Below, one piece after another: positions 21,996-33,697 of a stretch of 64,000 nt of DNA (position 1 is the stretch's first letter; every line of letters starts with the position of its first letter). This DNA is from Gnetum montanum (taxonomy: Eukaryota > Streptophyta > Gnetopsida > Gnetales > Gnetaceae). The translations under genes were made by a program, and so were the position numbers. Under the pieces are notes generated by a model. The model did no database searches and had not been told where the DNA came from. It saw only the letters and a program-made list of their open reading frames with translations. The stretch spans positions 280,253 through 344,252 of the forward strand of contig MNCI01006534.1 of the NCBI GenBank assembly GCA_015680685.1. Direction: 5' to 3'.

Positions 21996-22515
21996 AGATA
22001 GTTGGGAAGAGGACGGGAGAGGGGTGCAGGGTGTGGGGAGTTCGAATCTGAAACATTTTTTTGACGTTGTGTCCCAAGACATATAGCCAACACATTACTT
22101 TTGTAAAACTTACATAGAATATAAAGGTGCCTTAATTAGCAATAAATATTTAAGATTTATTAATGATTTTTGGAAATCATTGTAGAAGATTCTCTAAACT
22201 AACTTGAATTTGTTTTCAGCTTATCATCCTCGGGATTTTGAAAGGGTTTGACCTGAGGTTTTTAGACCAATAAAGTGTGATAGCATCTAGTTGTTGAGCT
22301 TAGGGAAGAGGTCAAGGGGCATTATCGGAGAAGTGGGACAAAGAGGGCCTGGTCTGCCCTTTGGTTTAAGGCATAACTGGGTTTACTGGGACAGCAGTGC
22401 TTGGTTTAAGACCCTGTTAGCTATGCATCATTACAAGCTTTTTTTTTTCTCAAAATGAAGTTCCATGCTTAGTTTTTGGTAAGCATTTGCTAATAATTCT
22501 ACTTTTTTCTTTTTT

Positions 22516-22672
22516 CGCCTAGAGGCTCAATGCTCATCTTGCTAAGCGGGTTCTGGGAGGGTAGGTGGATGAATGAAAGCGTAAGATCTTTTCGAGTGGT
22601 TCTACATAGGTTCAAACCCAGTTTTTATGGCTTGAGAAATAAGCAGCTTACCATCACTTCAAATGATGACAT
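22516..22672 (-). mobile_element. tRNA-like SINE, copy 1
   Basis: On the minus strand, AGTGATGGTAAGCTGCTTAT (A-box-like) is followed about 33 nt later by GGGTTTGAACC (B-box-like), then a body ending GATGAGCATTGAGCCTCTAGG. The same order occurs at 27548-27711 and 50322-50495. RNA polymerase III boxes at tRNA spacing suggest a tRNA-derived SINE. Confidence 0.55.
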
Positions 22673-22843
22673 CTACTAATAATTATAAGCCAAAATTAAG
22701 CATTTCAAATGATGACATCTACTAATAATTATAAGCCAAAATTAAGCATTTCAAATGATGACATCTACTAATAATTATAAGCCAAAATTAAGCATTTCAA
22801 ATGATGACATCTACTAATAATTATAAGCCAAAATTAAGCATTT
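22660..22843. repeat. 46 bp tandem array, four copies
   Basis: Copies start at 22660, 22706, 22752 and 22798 with CAAATGATGACATC and end AATTAAGCATTT. They appear identical. The array is fused to the head of the SINE copy; the repeated unit contains the SINE's upstream edge. Confidence 0.95.
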
Positions 22844-22865
22844 TTAATAACATCTAGGAGTGGGA

Positions 22866-23283
22866 TGTTATATCAATCTTCTAATGGTTTAGTCAATGCT
22901 TTTCTCTTCAAGGGTTTTACTTGTATTTATACCTCATCCTAGGGTTTCTAGAAACTCTAACAAAGACATCATAATCTTTCTAAGAACAATTACTAATTTA
23001 TGAGCATTTCCCAAAACCCCAAGGATTACTGGAATTCCAAAAATAACTTCATAAAATAATCCGTACCTCTTTGACGATTTCTACAATCTTACAAATTGAT
23101 ATTAATTTACGAAACCACTTCTAAACCTGAAGGCACCACTATAGGAAGTAGAAACCCTACAACTTTTCATGTTTCACATTATGCTATGGCCACTTGTATA
23201 ATGTCAATTAGATTCCAGCGGGTCATGTGTTCCAAAATCTTATTATCTACCGTCTCACATCGCAACACTTCACAATGGTAACA
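22866..23283 (-). repeat. LTR-like block (possible solo LTR)
   Basis: The minus strand begins TGTTACCATTG and ends GATATAACA, giving TGTTA...TAACA termini. A TATA box (GGTATAAATACAAG) lies near 22925-22940. No matching 5 bp target-site copies were seen, so the ends are uncertain. Confidence 0.35.
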
Positions 23284-23809
23284 ACTATTCAAGCCCAAAG
23301 CTTTTCATAAAATATCAATAAATTAGACCCAGGACCCTAATAATTGATCCTACAACCTCATCTTTACTAGGTTAACCTGACGTGTCTTAACATCAGGGAA
23401 AAGAAAATTCTAACAGTGGCGGTAACATTACCAAACCTTCATATGAATATCCAATAAAAAAGAAAAAAAAATTGTTCAGCAATATTATTAGCTGTTAAAC
23501 TTATAGAATATTCAGAAACAGATATATGCATAAATGCATAAAATATTATAGCATGAGTGTTTGATACAAATGAGATGATACAGTTGAACGAGTTTGTCCC
23601 TGTAAACCTATCACGGATACATCCTTTAAAGCACACATGGTTTGTCTCATGTTATTGTTTCTGTTGTGATATCTTTACAAAGGGATTGCATTTCCTACTT
23701 CATAAAACTGTTTTCTTGTCATGAAATTATCATAATCATTGCTGTTTCATTATCATGAAATTAGCATCATAATTCTCGTCTCATTTCATTTCATTTTTAA
23801 TGAATACAG

Positions 23810-23932
23810 GAAGATGCCAGCAGTCCTGAAACAGGGCATCCCATAAAAGATGAAAATGCTGTTTGCTTTCATATAAGAATGCCTGACGGCCAGTCACTAC
23901 GTGCTAGTTTCAATATATCAGACAAACAGGAG
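23810..23932 (+). CDS. UBX-domain protein gene, third-from-last recognised exon
   Basis: This exon has an acceptor (TGAATACAG) and a donor (GAG|GTTTCA), phase 0 at both ends and 41 open codons. It encodes an acidic lead (EDASSPETGHPIKDENA) and the first half of a UBX domain: VCFHIRMPDGQSLRASFNIS, then DKQE. The I-R-x-P-D-G strand and the F-x-x-x-D-K turn are standard for UBX folds. UBX proteins bind the AAA+ ATPase CDC48/p97 and link it to ubiquitinated clients in cytosol, nucleus or membranes. Plant members are called PUX proteins. Upstream exons were not recognised in 1-23809, so the N-terminal domains and the start codon are unknown. The ending resembles SAY1/PUX13-type proteins as I remember them; the exact paralogue is not assigned. 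Confidence 0.85.
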
Positions 23933-24022
23933 GTTTCATTATTTATTTATCACTTAATCAAAATCCAGCAGCTTTGTTAGCTGTTCTTTAAGTATGAACT
24001 AATGATTTTGTCATTCTTGCAG

Positions 24023-24079
24023 TTACTTTTCAAGTTTATAGAGAAGCACACCAATATTGAAACTGGAAGCTACCGACTG
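24023..24079 (+). CDS. UBX-domain protein gene, penultimate exon
   Basis: A 57 bp exon between acceptor CATTCTTGCAG and donor CTG|GTATTG, phase 0. It encodes LLFKFIEKHTNIETGSYRL, the helix and following strand of the UBX domain. It joins the previous exon in frame (DKQE-LLFKF). The preceding intron is only 90 bp, while the next one is 22.6 kb. No frame lesion is present. Confidence 0.85.
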
Positions 24080-24345
24080 GTATTGCTTTTCTTCCTTCCT
24101 TTCCTTTTCCCCTACTTATTGCAAGACTTTGCTAAACATCCTTTTGGTTGATTTTTCCTTCTTCTTTTTGAAATCATCAAACATATTCATGTTTTCTTAA
24201 AATTTTATGTTTGTTTGGGGCTTACTCCAATATGTTTTGTTTAAATATTTTGATCTGCCCTTTCTGAATTCTTTGTGATTAGTTTCTTAAGTATACACCG
24301 AGCTAAAGTAATGGTTCAGCATACTCTTGTCAGCAAATAGGATAA

Positions 24346-27069
24346 AAAGTTATGTTGAGCAAACAGTATGGGGGAGAATTGTCCAATTGCTGGGGGTCTT
24401 AATGGGGTCTAGAGAGGATACCTACTTGGGATTACCTCTAGGATTGACACAAAAAATGGGTTTGGGAATCCTTGATCAGAAGAATGCAGGAAAGAGTTAG
24501 TCACTAGGCTACTTGGTTTCTTTCCAGGGTAGGGAAGTTGGTTTTGGCTTCATCAGTTCTATAGGCTATGGCTAGATTCACTGTGTCTGCCACCTCCCCT
24601 CTGACTGAGGTGATGGAGAAAGTCAACCACATTGTGTGGAATTTTGCATGCTTGAGAGGTAAAGGGGGTGGTAGGATGCATCTAGTGGCATGGGGTACCA
24701 TGGTGAGACCAAAGTAGGCGGGAGGTCTAGACTGTTGAGCTTTGCTAATGTTTGGGCCATGTGGCTTCAGGGGTTGTTGCGATGGTTTTGTGACTAGGAT
24801 CGTAACCCTACCCAATGGGTGCAAATCACGCATTAGAAGTACTAGCAATGGGAGGTTGTGAGCAGTGATTCAAATTTTTGGTGCTCTTTAGTGATGCACG
24901 TGTGAAGGATTTTACTGTTGGGGCTAATGAATTGACAGCCGATGCAACTAATCAAACATCAATGCCCCATTGTTAGGGGGTGGTAGCAATAATGGCAAGG
25001 CAAGCTCCTTGAAAAAGTTAAATTTTTTCTGTGGTTGATGAGACATGGTGCTATCCCTGTGTCGCTTGTGCTATGGAGGAGGGGGTAACGGGTGATTGCT
25101 ACATGTCTCCTTTGCATGGCGGGGGAGGAAATAGTGGAACATTTTTGCATGGCAGTGTACTTATTCGGCGTGGGTGTGGCAGGTTGTGCAAATTCCAATA
25201 CTGATTACGCTAGATGGGGACTTGTTGTGGCCATCCTTTGGCAATTGTGGCGAACCATAAATTTCTAAGTTTTTAGGGACATTGCTTTGGCATTACTAGC
25301 GCAGGTGGCAGCTGCTAGTTTTTGAGCATGGAGGGAAGCACGGGTGGTCATGGGGGTAACCCCAATATATGAGTTGTCGTGTGAGGAATACCGCACTAAT
25401 CTAGTTATGTGGCATCTGGTGAACAGGGTGGGTTGGGCCTGGTGCTGGAGCAGCTCCGGGGGGACCTTGATCTGCAAGACGGACCATTCTATAACAATTG
25501 GCTTAGGGATATCACTTTGTTTTAGGGGGTGAGAGTTACACTCCTTGAGGTAGTCATCAGGGAGGTAGCCAGTGCTAGGTACTTGCGGGTATCGATGAAA
25601 GGGGAGGAGGTGGGGTTACGGGGGAGGGGGCTACAAGATGCGCGGGAGTTCTTCCTAGGGACAGTGCCCAAGATGGCTAGTGGATAGGTCCCTAAGTTTG
25701 CTTTGGATCCTATGTGGTAGGATGTCACGGTGCTCATGGATTGGTTTTTCGTCCACTCGGGCAATGCATGGAAGTTGTTGGGGGTGCATTTTGGCTTTCT
25801 ACAATGCCTCTGGAGGGGAATTGTGGTGAACTTGCCTTGTTACATTTTGGGGGTGTTGCATCGGAGGAGGCCAGTTGGGGCTCTGACGGTGTGGGCGGTG
25901 TACAAACAATGACAAAAGTGGTGTGGGCCACCATTGGTGGTAGATATCTCTATTAGTTCAAGTGAGTTGGAGGAGGTGGCTTCGGAGGGGAGCACAGACT
26001 AGAGGGTTGTTGGGGTAGAGGAGGTGGGTGAGTCATCGTGGTCTCGGGAGAGGTTGGAAGGGCCCTAGGGGGGCTGGAACTCTGAATGCGTAGGGGAGGG
26101 GGGATGAAGAAGGGGGGATCTCGGGAATGGTGGGGCTGTTGATGGATTTGGAAGTAGTAGAGTGCACACGTGAGGAGTGCGCAATTTGGGCAGAGTAGTT
26201 GCAGTGGTGGGAAGACAAATTTCGGCTAGAGTTGGAATGGCTAAGGCAGAGGGAGGAGGAGTTCATAATGGTTGAGGAAGGTGGCAAGGGTAGAATGGGT
26301 GCAACGTGATTTGGCAAAGGTGATAGCTAGGCAAGAGACAGAAGAGGAGCTGCAACAACAAATATGAGAGGAGCTCTAGGAGGAGGCTAGGCTTCAGGAG
26401 GAGCAGGAGAGGAAGGCATGACAGCGGCGAGAGGATGAGGAACAAGAGGAGGTGGAGATCTAGGCACGGCTAGATTGGGCCCATGAAGATCATATGTGGG
26501 CGTGGCTATAGGAGAGGAGATGTCCCTACATGATTTTGGACATTAGGTGTAGCGCTCTGTGGGCCATGCTCTAGAGGCATATTTGGCATCGAGTCAAAAG
26601 TTGCATTTGGATGGGGAGGGGAATGCTGAGGAGTAGGCGAGGAAGGAAGCGAGCTTCAAGGAATTTCAGCAGGTGGTGGCCTTTGTGGCCACAGAGAGCA
26701 ATAGGGCTGTTTTGGATATCATTCATAGCTAGGAGAGGCGCTATTGTAGATGCTTGACGCCCCCTATGCATCTTTAGGTTGTTTGTAGATGGGGCAACTT
26801 TTGTTTGGTGTGGCTTGGGTGAGAGTTTTTTTGGAGGGTTTTGGCTTTTGTCTTTCTTCTTGTTGTTTTATCCTAAATTCTCGGAGAGAATTTTGGTGAA
26901 GAGGGGGGGTGGGGGGCACGGGCGTGGGGGAGAAATAGTTACCCTCATTTTTTGGGATGAGGGGGATGCTCTCTCCTTGTCTTTTTGGGGATGTTCATAT
27001 GCTGTACATGTTTTGTTTTATTTAATTTTACGCCTGAAGTTTCTCCAAAAGAAATTTATGTTGGTCAAA
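24346..27069 (+). mobile_element. LINE G, 5'-truncated, J-domain family, with target-site duplication
   Basis: A + strand copy starting within the RT thumb at about 24364. Readable pieces: DTYLGLPL, ASSVL-AMARFTVSATSPLTE, FACLRGKGGGRMHLVAWGTM; the extension AWREARVVMGVTPIYELS (25334-25390); the KLQG block (VHSGNAWKLLGVHFGFLQCL, 25740-25890); a Glu/Gln coiled coil (about 26220-26480); and a J-like end (26521-26729). The 3' end is near 27051. Flanks AAAGTTATGTTGAGCAAA (24346-24363) and AAATTTATGTTGGTCAAA (27052-27069) match at 15 of 18 positions and look like an aged target-site duplication. It lies in the same orientation as the UBX gene, 270 bp after the donor. Confidence 0.75.
26521..26729 (+). 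pseudogene. LINE G J-domain-like C-terminus
   Basis: CPYMILDI, a helix-II equivalent with one stop (RHIWHRVKS), one frameshift, then HLD in place of HPD, then FKEFQQVVAFVATE and NRAVLDIIHS before a stop. The order and spacing match LINE A apart from the frameshift. Confidence 0.5.
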
Positions 27070-27328
27070 AGTTCAAACATTGATCTGCCTATAATTTGCA
27101 TTAGGTTATGTTTTTGGAAATGACAATAGACTGAGACAGTGGAAGCACAATGGGTATATAAGAAGGGCGATCTTTTGTTTTCTTGGTCCAAGAATGTGGT
27201 TATGATTTGGGCTTACAACCTATCTTTGGTTTAGATAAACATTACAAGGACAACTGCAAGTTCAGAAAAGTTACAACAATTTTCAGGGAAAAATCTACAT
27301 TCAATTAATATCTTAAGGAATTAGTGAC

Positions 27329-27540
27329 TAAAGAAGGGTTAAGACTTGGGTTTGGTAGTTGGGAGGTTAGGGGTTTGATTCCCACCCAACATTTTAACCA
27401 AGATAATTGTCTCTAGTGGCTTGTTGGAGGGGTTGAAAGAGTTAGGGTTGGCGTTCAGCTTTGGTGGCTAGTTGGAGGGGCTGAAAGAGTTAGGGTTGGC
27501 ATTCGGGAAGTCATGGGTTCAACTCCCACCCCCACTATAG
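27329..27540 (+). repeat. Duplicated tRNA-like segment
   Basis: A 48 bp unit with GGAGGGG-TGAAAGAGTTAGGG is present twice (27415-27456 and 27463-27505), flanked by GGGTTTGATTCCCACCC and GGGTTCAACTCCCACC. Both flanks look like RNA polymerase III B boxes. A similar short piece (GGAGTTCGAATCTGAAAC) occurs near 22040. Possibly a second SINE family. Confidence 0.4.
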
Positions 27541-27547
27541 AATGGAC

Positions 27548-27711
27548 TGTCATTTGGAGTGATGGTAAGGTACTCATTTCTCAAGTCAAAGACCTAGGTT
27601 CCAACCTAGGTGCAGCCACTCTAAGAGGTTAAGCTTTGGCTCATCCATCAACCTTCCTGGGACCCCACTTTGCAAGATGAGCATTGTGGCTCCAGGTGAT
27701 GATCCTAGTGA
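27548..27711 (+). mobile_element. tRNA-like SINE, copy 2
   Basis: GGAGTGATGGTAAGGTACTC (A-box-like), then AGGTTCCAACCTAGG (B-box-like), then a body ending GATGAGCATTGTGGCTCCAGG. This is the cleanest of three copies. Confidence 0.6.
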
Positions 27712-28161
27712 CCAAAAATCTAGATTTCAAAATGCTAAATTTGAATGTGTTGGTTGAAAGTCAATTCCAATTCAAACCCAAGAAAACAAAATAAAAGAGT
27801 GCATTCAACACACAAGAAGCAACATAAAGCCTCCAAGTTGCTGTAAGAGGATCCTAAACTTTTTTGTACTGTATAAATGATAAGAACAATAGTTTTAATT
27901 GTTAAAGTTCTCATGTTGCAGCGGGAAGCAACCATGATTAATTACTATTAGTATTTTTCACAAATAATTATTTTAGTAATTTTACAATGTTTTGGAGGAA
28001 TTTTATGTATACCATGCATTGTCTCGCTTATATTATTATTGATCCATTTGATATCCACTATGTGAACATCAATTACATTTTGCAATAGATTTGGGAAATC
28101 ATGATCCCTCTAGACTAGTTTTACACATCCTAAAATTCATTTCTTGAGCTTTTCCCATTTG

Positions 28162-28258
28162 TTTTTTTTTTTGAGAAAGTAGTCGGGATTATATTACTGA
28201 GAAACGCAAACTATAGTACAAGAGATTACAAATGGTGGGCCATCAGGAATGGGCCCCC
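28162..28258 (-). mobile_element. Short LINE tail of the LINE A type
   Basis: Poly(A) (11 T on + at 28162-28172), then the LINE A type 3' UTR (CTCAGTAATATAATCCCGAC on the minus strand) and its hairpin (28237-28256). It ends abruptly where LINE D's own T-run begins (about 28265). A separate, very short retroposed tail next to LINE D is the simplest reading. Confidence 0.55.
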
Positions 28259-28652
28259 CATGGATTTTTTTTGTGTGTGTAAAGGTCGGGAAATATATAA
28301 ATAAGCTTGAAATATGTACAAAGCAAGATACAAAAACTTGAGGATATATCACCCCCAACACCCCAACCCCAAAAAGGCAAAAGGGGGCCGGAGGAGAAGG
28401 GAAGGGGGGAGGAGGGGGAGAGGGGGGGGGGGGGGGGGGAACNGAACACCCCACGCCCAAAACCCATGTGCCCAACTAACTACCCTCAATGTGCACAAAC
28501 AATTCATTGCCAAATATCGACGACAGAATTCTTGTGTGTACAGGAAGGCAAAAGACCCAACAACCCAACCACAACAAGAAACAAGGAAAACAACAACCAC
28601 AAATGAAAAACTAGGACCTCTGACCCCAATGCTAACCCACACTTAACATTTA

Positions 28653-28907
28653 CAAATGCCTAGGAAGCCTCACACAGTGACAAGTAGCCCACTCTTGGGC
28701 ATGGATAGCCTCCAGCACCACGTTGTGATGCTTAGTGTAAACAAATGTGGCAGCTTGCTAGAACTCCTTTAGAGCTTTCGCCTTGGCCACATGCTCCTCT
28801 GCAATGCCCCATCCATCAAGATGAAGCTTAGCAGAACTCTTTCGGATGTGTCTTCATAATGTTGTCCAAGACATGTTGCAATTAATATTCATGACAATGT
28901 AAAGGCA
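28653..28907 (-). pseudogene. LINE D J-domain-like C-terminus
   Basis: CLYIVMNIN, 19 residues with one stop (CNMSWTTL-stop-RHIRKSSAKL), HLD in place of HPD, then AKALKEF, QAATFVYTKHHNVVLEAIHA, and a short tail WATCHCVRLPRHL before the stop. This defines the real end of the polyprotein. Confidence 0.55.
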
Positions 28908-30277
28908 TTTCCCTGCCTCCAACCACATCCTCACATTCGGCTCATGAGCCTTGTTGATCCATTTTTGAAGCTCCTTCACCTTGTGCTTCTCCCTCTTCTA
29001 CTGCTCTTGCTTGGCCCACTCTAACTCCGCTTTATGTTGTTCCTTGTGTAGCAGCTCCATGTGTATTTGCTCATGAAGGAAGGCTTCGAGAGCCACCCCG
29101 CTTGTGGCCTCCTTCAGCTTCCAACCCCTTCTCAACTCGTTCTCCTACTTTGCAAACCATTGCTCAACCATCCTCATATTGTGGTAGATCCCTTGCCTTC
29201 CACTTGGGCCTCCCACACATGGTGCTCTTCTTGCCTAGCCTACAATGCAGCCTCCTCAGCAACCCTAGCTTTTGTAGCTATTGTCTCCTCCAAAAGAGCT
29301 TTTGCGCAAGCTTCAGCCATCACCTTTTCAGTTTCTAGGAGTTTGATCATGGCATTGGCTTTCACCACATCCACGTAGATGGCCAGCCCAATCTTGTTAG
29401 CTAACATGGCCTCCAACATCTCCTGATTTGCAGGATCCTGTAAGGTTTGGGAAGATTGGGCAACCTCATCTCCCTTGAAGCCAATTGTACCTTCCAACGT
29501 CAATCTTCAACTATACATCACCCATGACTCAGGTTGCACCGGCCTGGGCATAGTGGGCATCGCCACCCTCCGGAGGGCAAGGATAAGCCCCTAGTGGTGA
29601 CCTTGGCATTGTTGCCAAAGCACCTCAAGAAAGAATCGAGGTAGATTAATCCTTTGACAAAGTTTGAGACATTTCAGAAAGGAGAAGTGAATCCCTTGCA
29701 ACTTGTAGGCGTTGCCTGATTGCATGAAAAATTGATCCACTAACTTTGTTGCAAGTTGCCAAAGCTGGGGCAAAGTAGACTTGTGGACCTGCCCACTTGT
29801 GATTTGTGGGATAGTTGCAGCAAAGAACACTTGGGCGTCTTGCAAACCACGAGCTTGGGGCAAAATAACATCACCCGTGGTTGGCACCCCAAGAGAAACC
29901 AAAATTGTCTCCACTGTTAGAGGGATGTGGACCCCCCAAAAATTTATGGCATTCGCTCTTCAGTGGTAGTAGAAAGAATCAATCGCAAAATTTGGGTCTC
30001 CCTTCAACATCCCCAAAATCTCTACCCGAATCACGCGTTGAACCAACGCCCAAAGCTCCTCATTGCTCTAATAGCTTGTGCAATCTGGCTTGAAAGTCGG
30101 CATTTGCCCCATTGCTGTGGTCACTTCCTTCCATAGCCTCACCCCCTGTTGCACCACCTGAGTTAGCGAAGGAAGCCTAGTCAACCAAGAAATCAAATTA
30201 TTTTGGGTGTGCCACAAACTCCACAACATAGTTGTTGTTATAGAATCCCCACTTAAATGTATGTGGGCCTTTGGCCC

Positions 30278-30325
30278 GGGGGGGGGGGGGGGGGGGGGGG
30301 GGGGAGGGGGGGGGGGGGGGTGGGG
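30278..30325 (+). repeat. Poly(G) tract
   Basis: 27 G, one A, 15 G, T, 4 G on the + strand, inside LINE D's zinc-finger coding region. It encodes a meaningless Pro run on the minus strand. It may be an expansion or a sequencing artefact. Confidence 0.9.
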
Positions 30326-31267
30326 TGTAGCAACCACCAAATGTCAACCACAAAGGAACATTAGAAAATGAAATGTTCAATCATTTCCAGCTCTCTAGAA
30401 CACAATGGGCAACCATCATGAATATTGAGTCCACGTGCCTGTATAGCTTCCTGCACCAGCAACACCTTATGATTAATCAACCAAAGAAAAACCTTTATCT
30501 TTTATGGGAGCCTTCCCTTCCATAAACCATGCCATCCCATTACAACAAGATATTTGTGAGTAATGATCTCTTGTGGCAACCTCCCCATCTAGCCGTTTGC
30601 ATAATAGTTACATGCTTACAGAGGGTCCTCCAAATGAACGAGTGTTGACACCCCGCTTTCCATTGATTGTACTTGCCCCTAATAATCTGGATCCATTGGG
30701 CTGTGTCATCATTCGCCTGTATGACACGATTCACCAACCTTTGGTATCCCATCATGATTAGATTATGAAATCATAGAATCCCCAAACCACCAGCCGCCTG
30801 AGGCTAGGCAATGGTATCCCGCCCCACCAAATGCATCTTGGTACCTCCTTTACCCCTAGACCAAATGAAATTTTTGATAAGTTGGTCCACCTTGTTAACA
30901 ACTACTGTGGGAAGGGATGCAATTGTGGCTGTAAATTTAGCCATAGTTGATAATACTGAGGTAGCAAGAATAATCCTCCCCTTCTGTGTTAGGCAATGCT
31001 TAGTCCAATGCTCAATCTTTTGATGTAATCTGCGAATGAGAGCCAACTAGGTACTGTGCCTATTCTAGGCGTACATCGGCATCCCCAAGTAAGAGTTTTG
31101 GTCCATACTAGTTAACATCCCAAGCACTTGCAGAATTCTCCACCTAATTAAGTTAGATGCATTAAATAAGTGTATAGTGCATTTTCTCTATTCACCTCCA
31201 GCTTGATCTCTTGTGCCATTCTGTCTAGTGCCTTGTTAATAGCTTGTGCTTGCAACACTGATAGGCG

Positions 31268-31294
31268 TGAAAATAACATAGTATCATCAACATA
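31268..31294 (-). other. LINE D catalytic box YVDDTMLFS
   Basis: Both catalytic aspartates are retained. The frame 31148-31420 also carries RQGDPLSSYLFII. Confidence 0.8.
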
Positions 31295-33655
31295 ATGTTT
31301 TGCCAAGCAAGCAATCCCCACAATGTTCAATCTGTGGACATCCTCAATAGAATAATAAGTCTGCAGGGTGCCCATTTCAATAATAAATAAATATGAAGAA
31401 AGGGGATCCCCTTGCCTCAACCGTTAAAGGGATGAAAATCCCCACAGACACACCCACCACAACCCCACCCCCCACACACACACCNATACAAAGATTAACA
31501 AATTTGGGGGTAAAGCCTTTCCTCAACATTATATCTGCAAGGGCGTCCCAACTAATACTGTCAAAAGCTTTTTTTTATGTCCAACCTAATGCACATACTA
31601 GAATATCCAGCAGTGAATGGAGTGCATGACCTCCTAAAGAAGAATAATTTGATCATGCAATAGTCTCTCCTTAACAAACCTTGCCTGATTACTCCCAACT
31701 AGGCACAACATCAACGGTGTTTGGCTTCTAACAAGCTTCTTCGTGAAGAGTTGAATTAGTGTGTTGCACACCCCAATGGGGTGAAACTGAGAAGGGCCCA
31801 ATGGATCAACCACCTTGAGAATCAAAACAATTTTGGAACAATTGATTTCGCGGTGGATCTGTTGCCACTACAGCATCAAATTAAAGGCCTCCAAAATGTT
31901 TGCCCCTAAAATATTAGCAAACACCTGGAAAAGTTTGATGGGCCACCCATTTGGCCCAGGGTCGCAATCCAACCTCATGGAAGTCATCGCCTCATCTAGC
32001 TTAGTCCATGAAAAAGGCTCTAAGAGCTTATGATTATTTGTCTCATCAAGAACCAATATGATAGGGCCAAACAATACCATGTCCGTTTTGGCCCAAATTT
32101 TAGACTAGTACTCTTGCATCATGAGGGCAACATCTTGGGGTTTAGTGAGGGTTACCCCATTTTGCACTAGCTTAACAATCTTGGCCTGGCTATGAGACTT
32201 AGCTGCCGCGAAGAAAAATTGTGTTTATGTTGCCCTCTTGCAACCACTTAATCCGACACACTATTTCCAGTATAGCTCCTCCGCCAGGTCGTGTAACTCC
32301 TTTAAAACCATTTGTTCCTCAGCCACCTCATCTCCCACCTCTTGACGAGCTTGGAGAGGCTAGGCACTCCAATAGACCCACATGTCCATTTCTGAAAGAG
32401 TACCTCTTGATGGCATTGATTGATCGAATAGCTTGCTTGAGACGAGACAACCCATGCTTCAAGAACTCCTTGGGGTCTACCTGTGATGGGTAATCTGCCT
32501 AGATCTAGGTCACCAATAGTCTAAGACAATGTTTAAGCAACCAAGACCGCTCGAAAGGAAAGGGGGACTTTCATGGAGACTACTTCCTCACTTGACAGTG
32601 AAGCGACTGATGGTCTAATGCTAGCCTCTCTTTCCTAGAAACCTGGACCTAGAGATCCAATAAGTTACTGGAGCTTACCCAAACACAGTTGATTCTTGAT
32701 AAAAACGAACTTCGTTCCCCTATGATGGTTGCTCTAGGTAAAGTTACAATCGGCAATCTCCAGGTAAGCTAAATCATGTGGCTACAGAAAGTCTAGAAAT
32801 TGCTGGCTACTTGGTGGCTCGGACAAATCATTTCCCAACTTTTCCCAAGCGTACAAACGTTGGTTGAAGTCACCAATCACTAGCCATTGCCTTTGAACAA
32901 CCAACTGGGCTATCCGGCTTAGCTCAACCAACCATACTTCCCAGTTTTGATCCCTATAGTAGTTGGTAAGTCACATGCCTTCATCTGTAAGCCTCACTAT
33001 GATACTCTAGGATGAGGAATCCACCAGACTATAAGGTGGCTTCACTAGAATGGCCAAGCCCTTGACCTTTCCTCTATTGGGCACAAGTTGTGCTTGCCAC
33101 TCGGGCCAGTGTATATAGTGGGCCCTTGTAGCCTGCAACATAGTTTCTTGTAAACATGCAATATCACATTCCTCCCGTCTCACTATGTCTCAAAGGGTAG
33201 CTATTTTGTAGGGGGTACCTTGACCGATGTAGTTCCACGATAAGATCTTCATTGCTTACTAGTTGACTACTTCTTATACACCTTCCTTAGGGTTGGTTGT
33301 AATCCCAAATCAATCTTTGCTTGCGTCTTCTTGCTACTGGCAATCGACGAGAGTGGCCTCCCTGCGCTCTTAGGCTTGGGGGACATCAGGAAACCCATCC
33401 CCGCCCACCGCACCCCCTCCCACCCCCACCCTAAGTTTCTAAGTGTGGGGAGATCTCCCCCAATATTTCATCTACTGTCACTTAATCAACCATTGGTACA
33501 TTCAGACCCAAAGCAAATATTTCAGTAGCACCACCACTCGAGATGGCCACCGTAGGATCAAAAGAAGTCACCCTAGCCCACACTGGCCACCCATGCCAAC
33601 CCACAACCGTCCAATCCTCCCTAGTCGTTGGTGGCATGGCTTTAGTTTGAAGGCG

Positions 33656-33697
33656 ACATGTTGCCACCTGGTGCCCACTTTTCTCACAAATTGTGTA
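33656..33697 (-). other. Zinc knuckle in LINE D ORF1
   Basis: YTICEKSGHQVATC fits C-x2-C-x4-H-x4-C with the first Cys changed to Tyr. It lies in frame 33482-33718, upstream of ORF2, as in LINE C. Confidence 0.6.

Noticed and set aside
22660-22843. Evenly spaced repeats as a CRISPR-like array
   Set aside because: Direct head-to-tail copies with no spacers, in a plant genome beside a SINE. Ordinary tandem repeat.
27560-27620. A tRNA gene
   Set aside because: Only A- and B-box-like sequences are present. No cloverleaf or anticodon arm can be drawn. SINE is a better reading.
30068-30380. Proline-run proteins on the minus strand
   Set aside because: The Pro run comes from the poly(G) tract inside LINE D. 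It is not a real protein feature.
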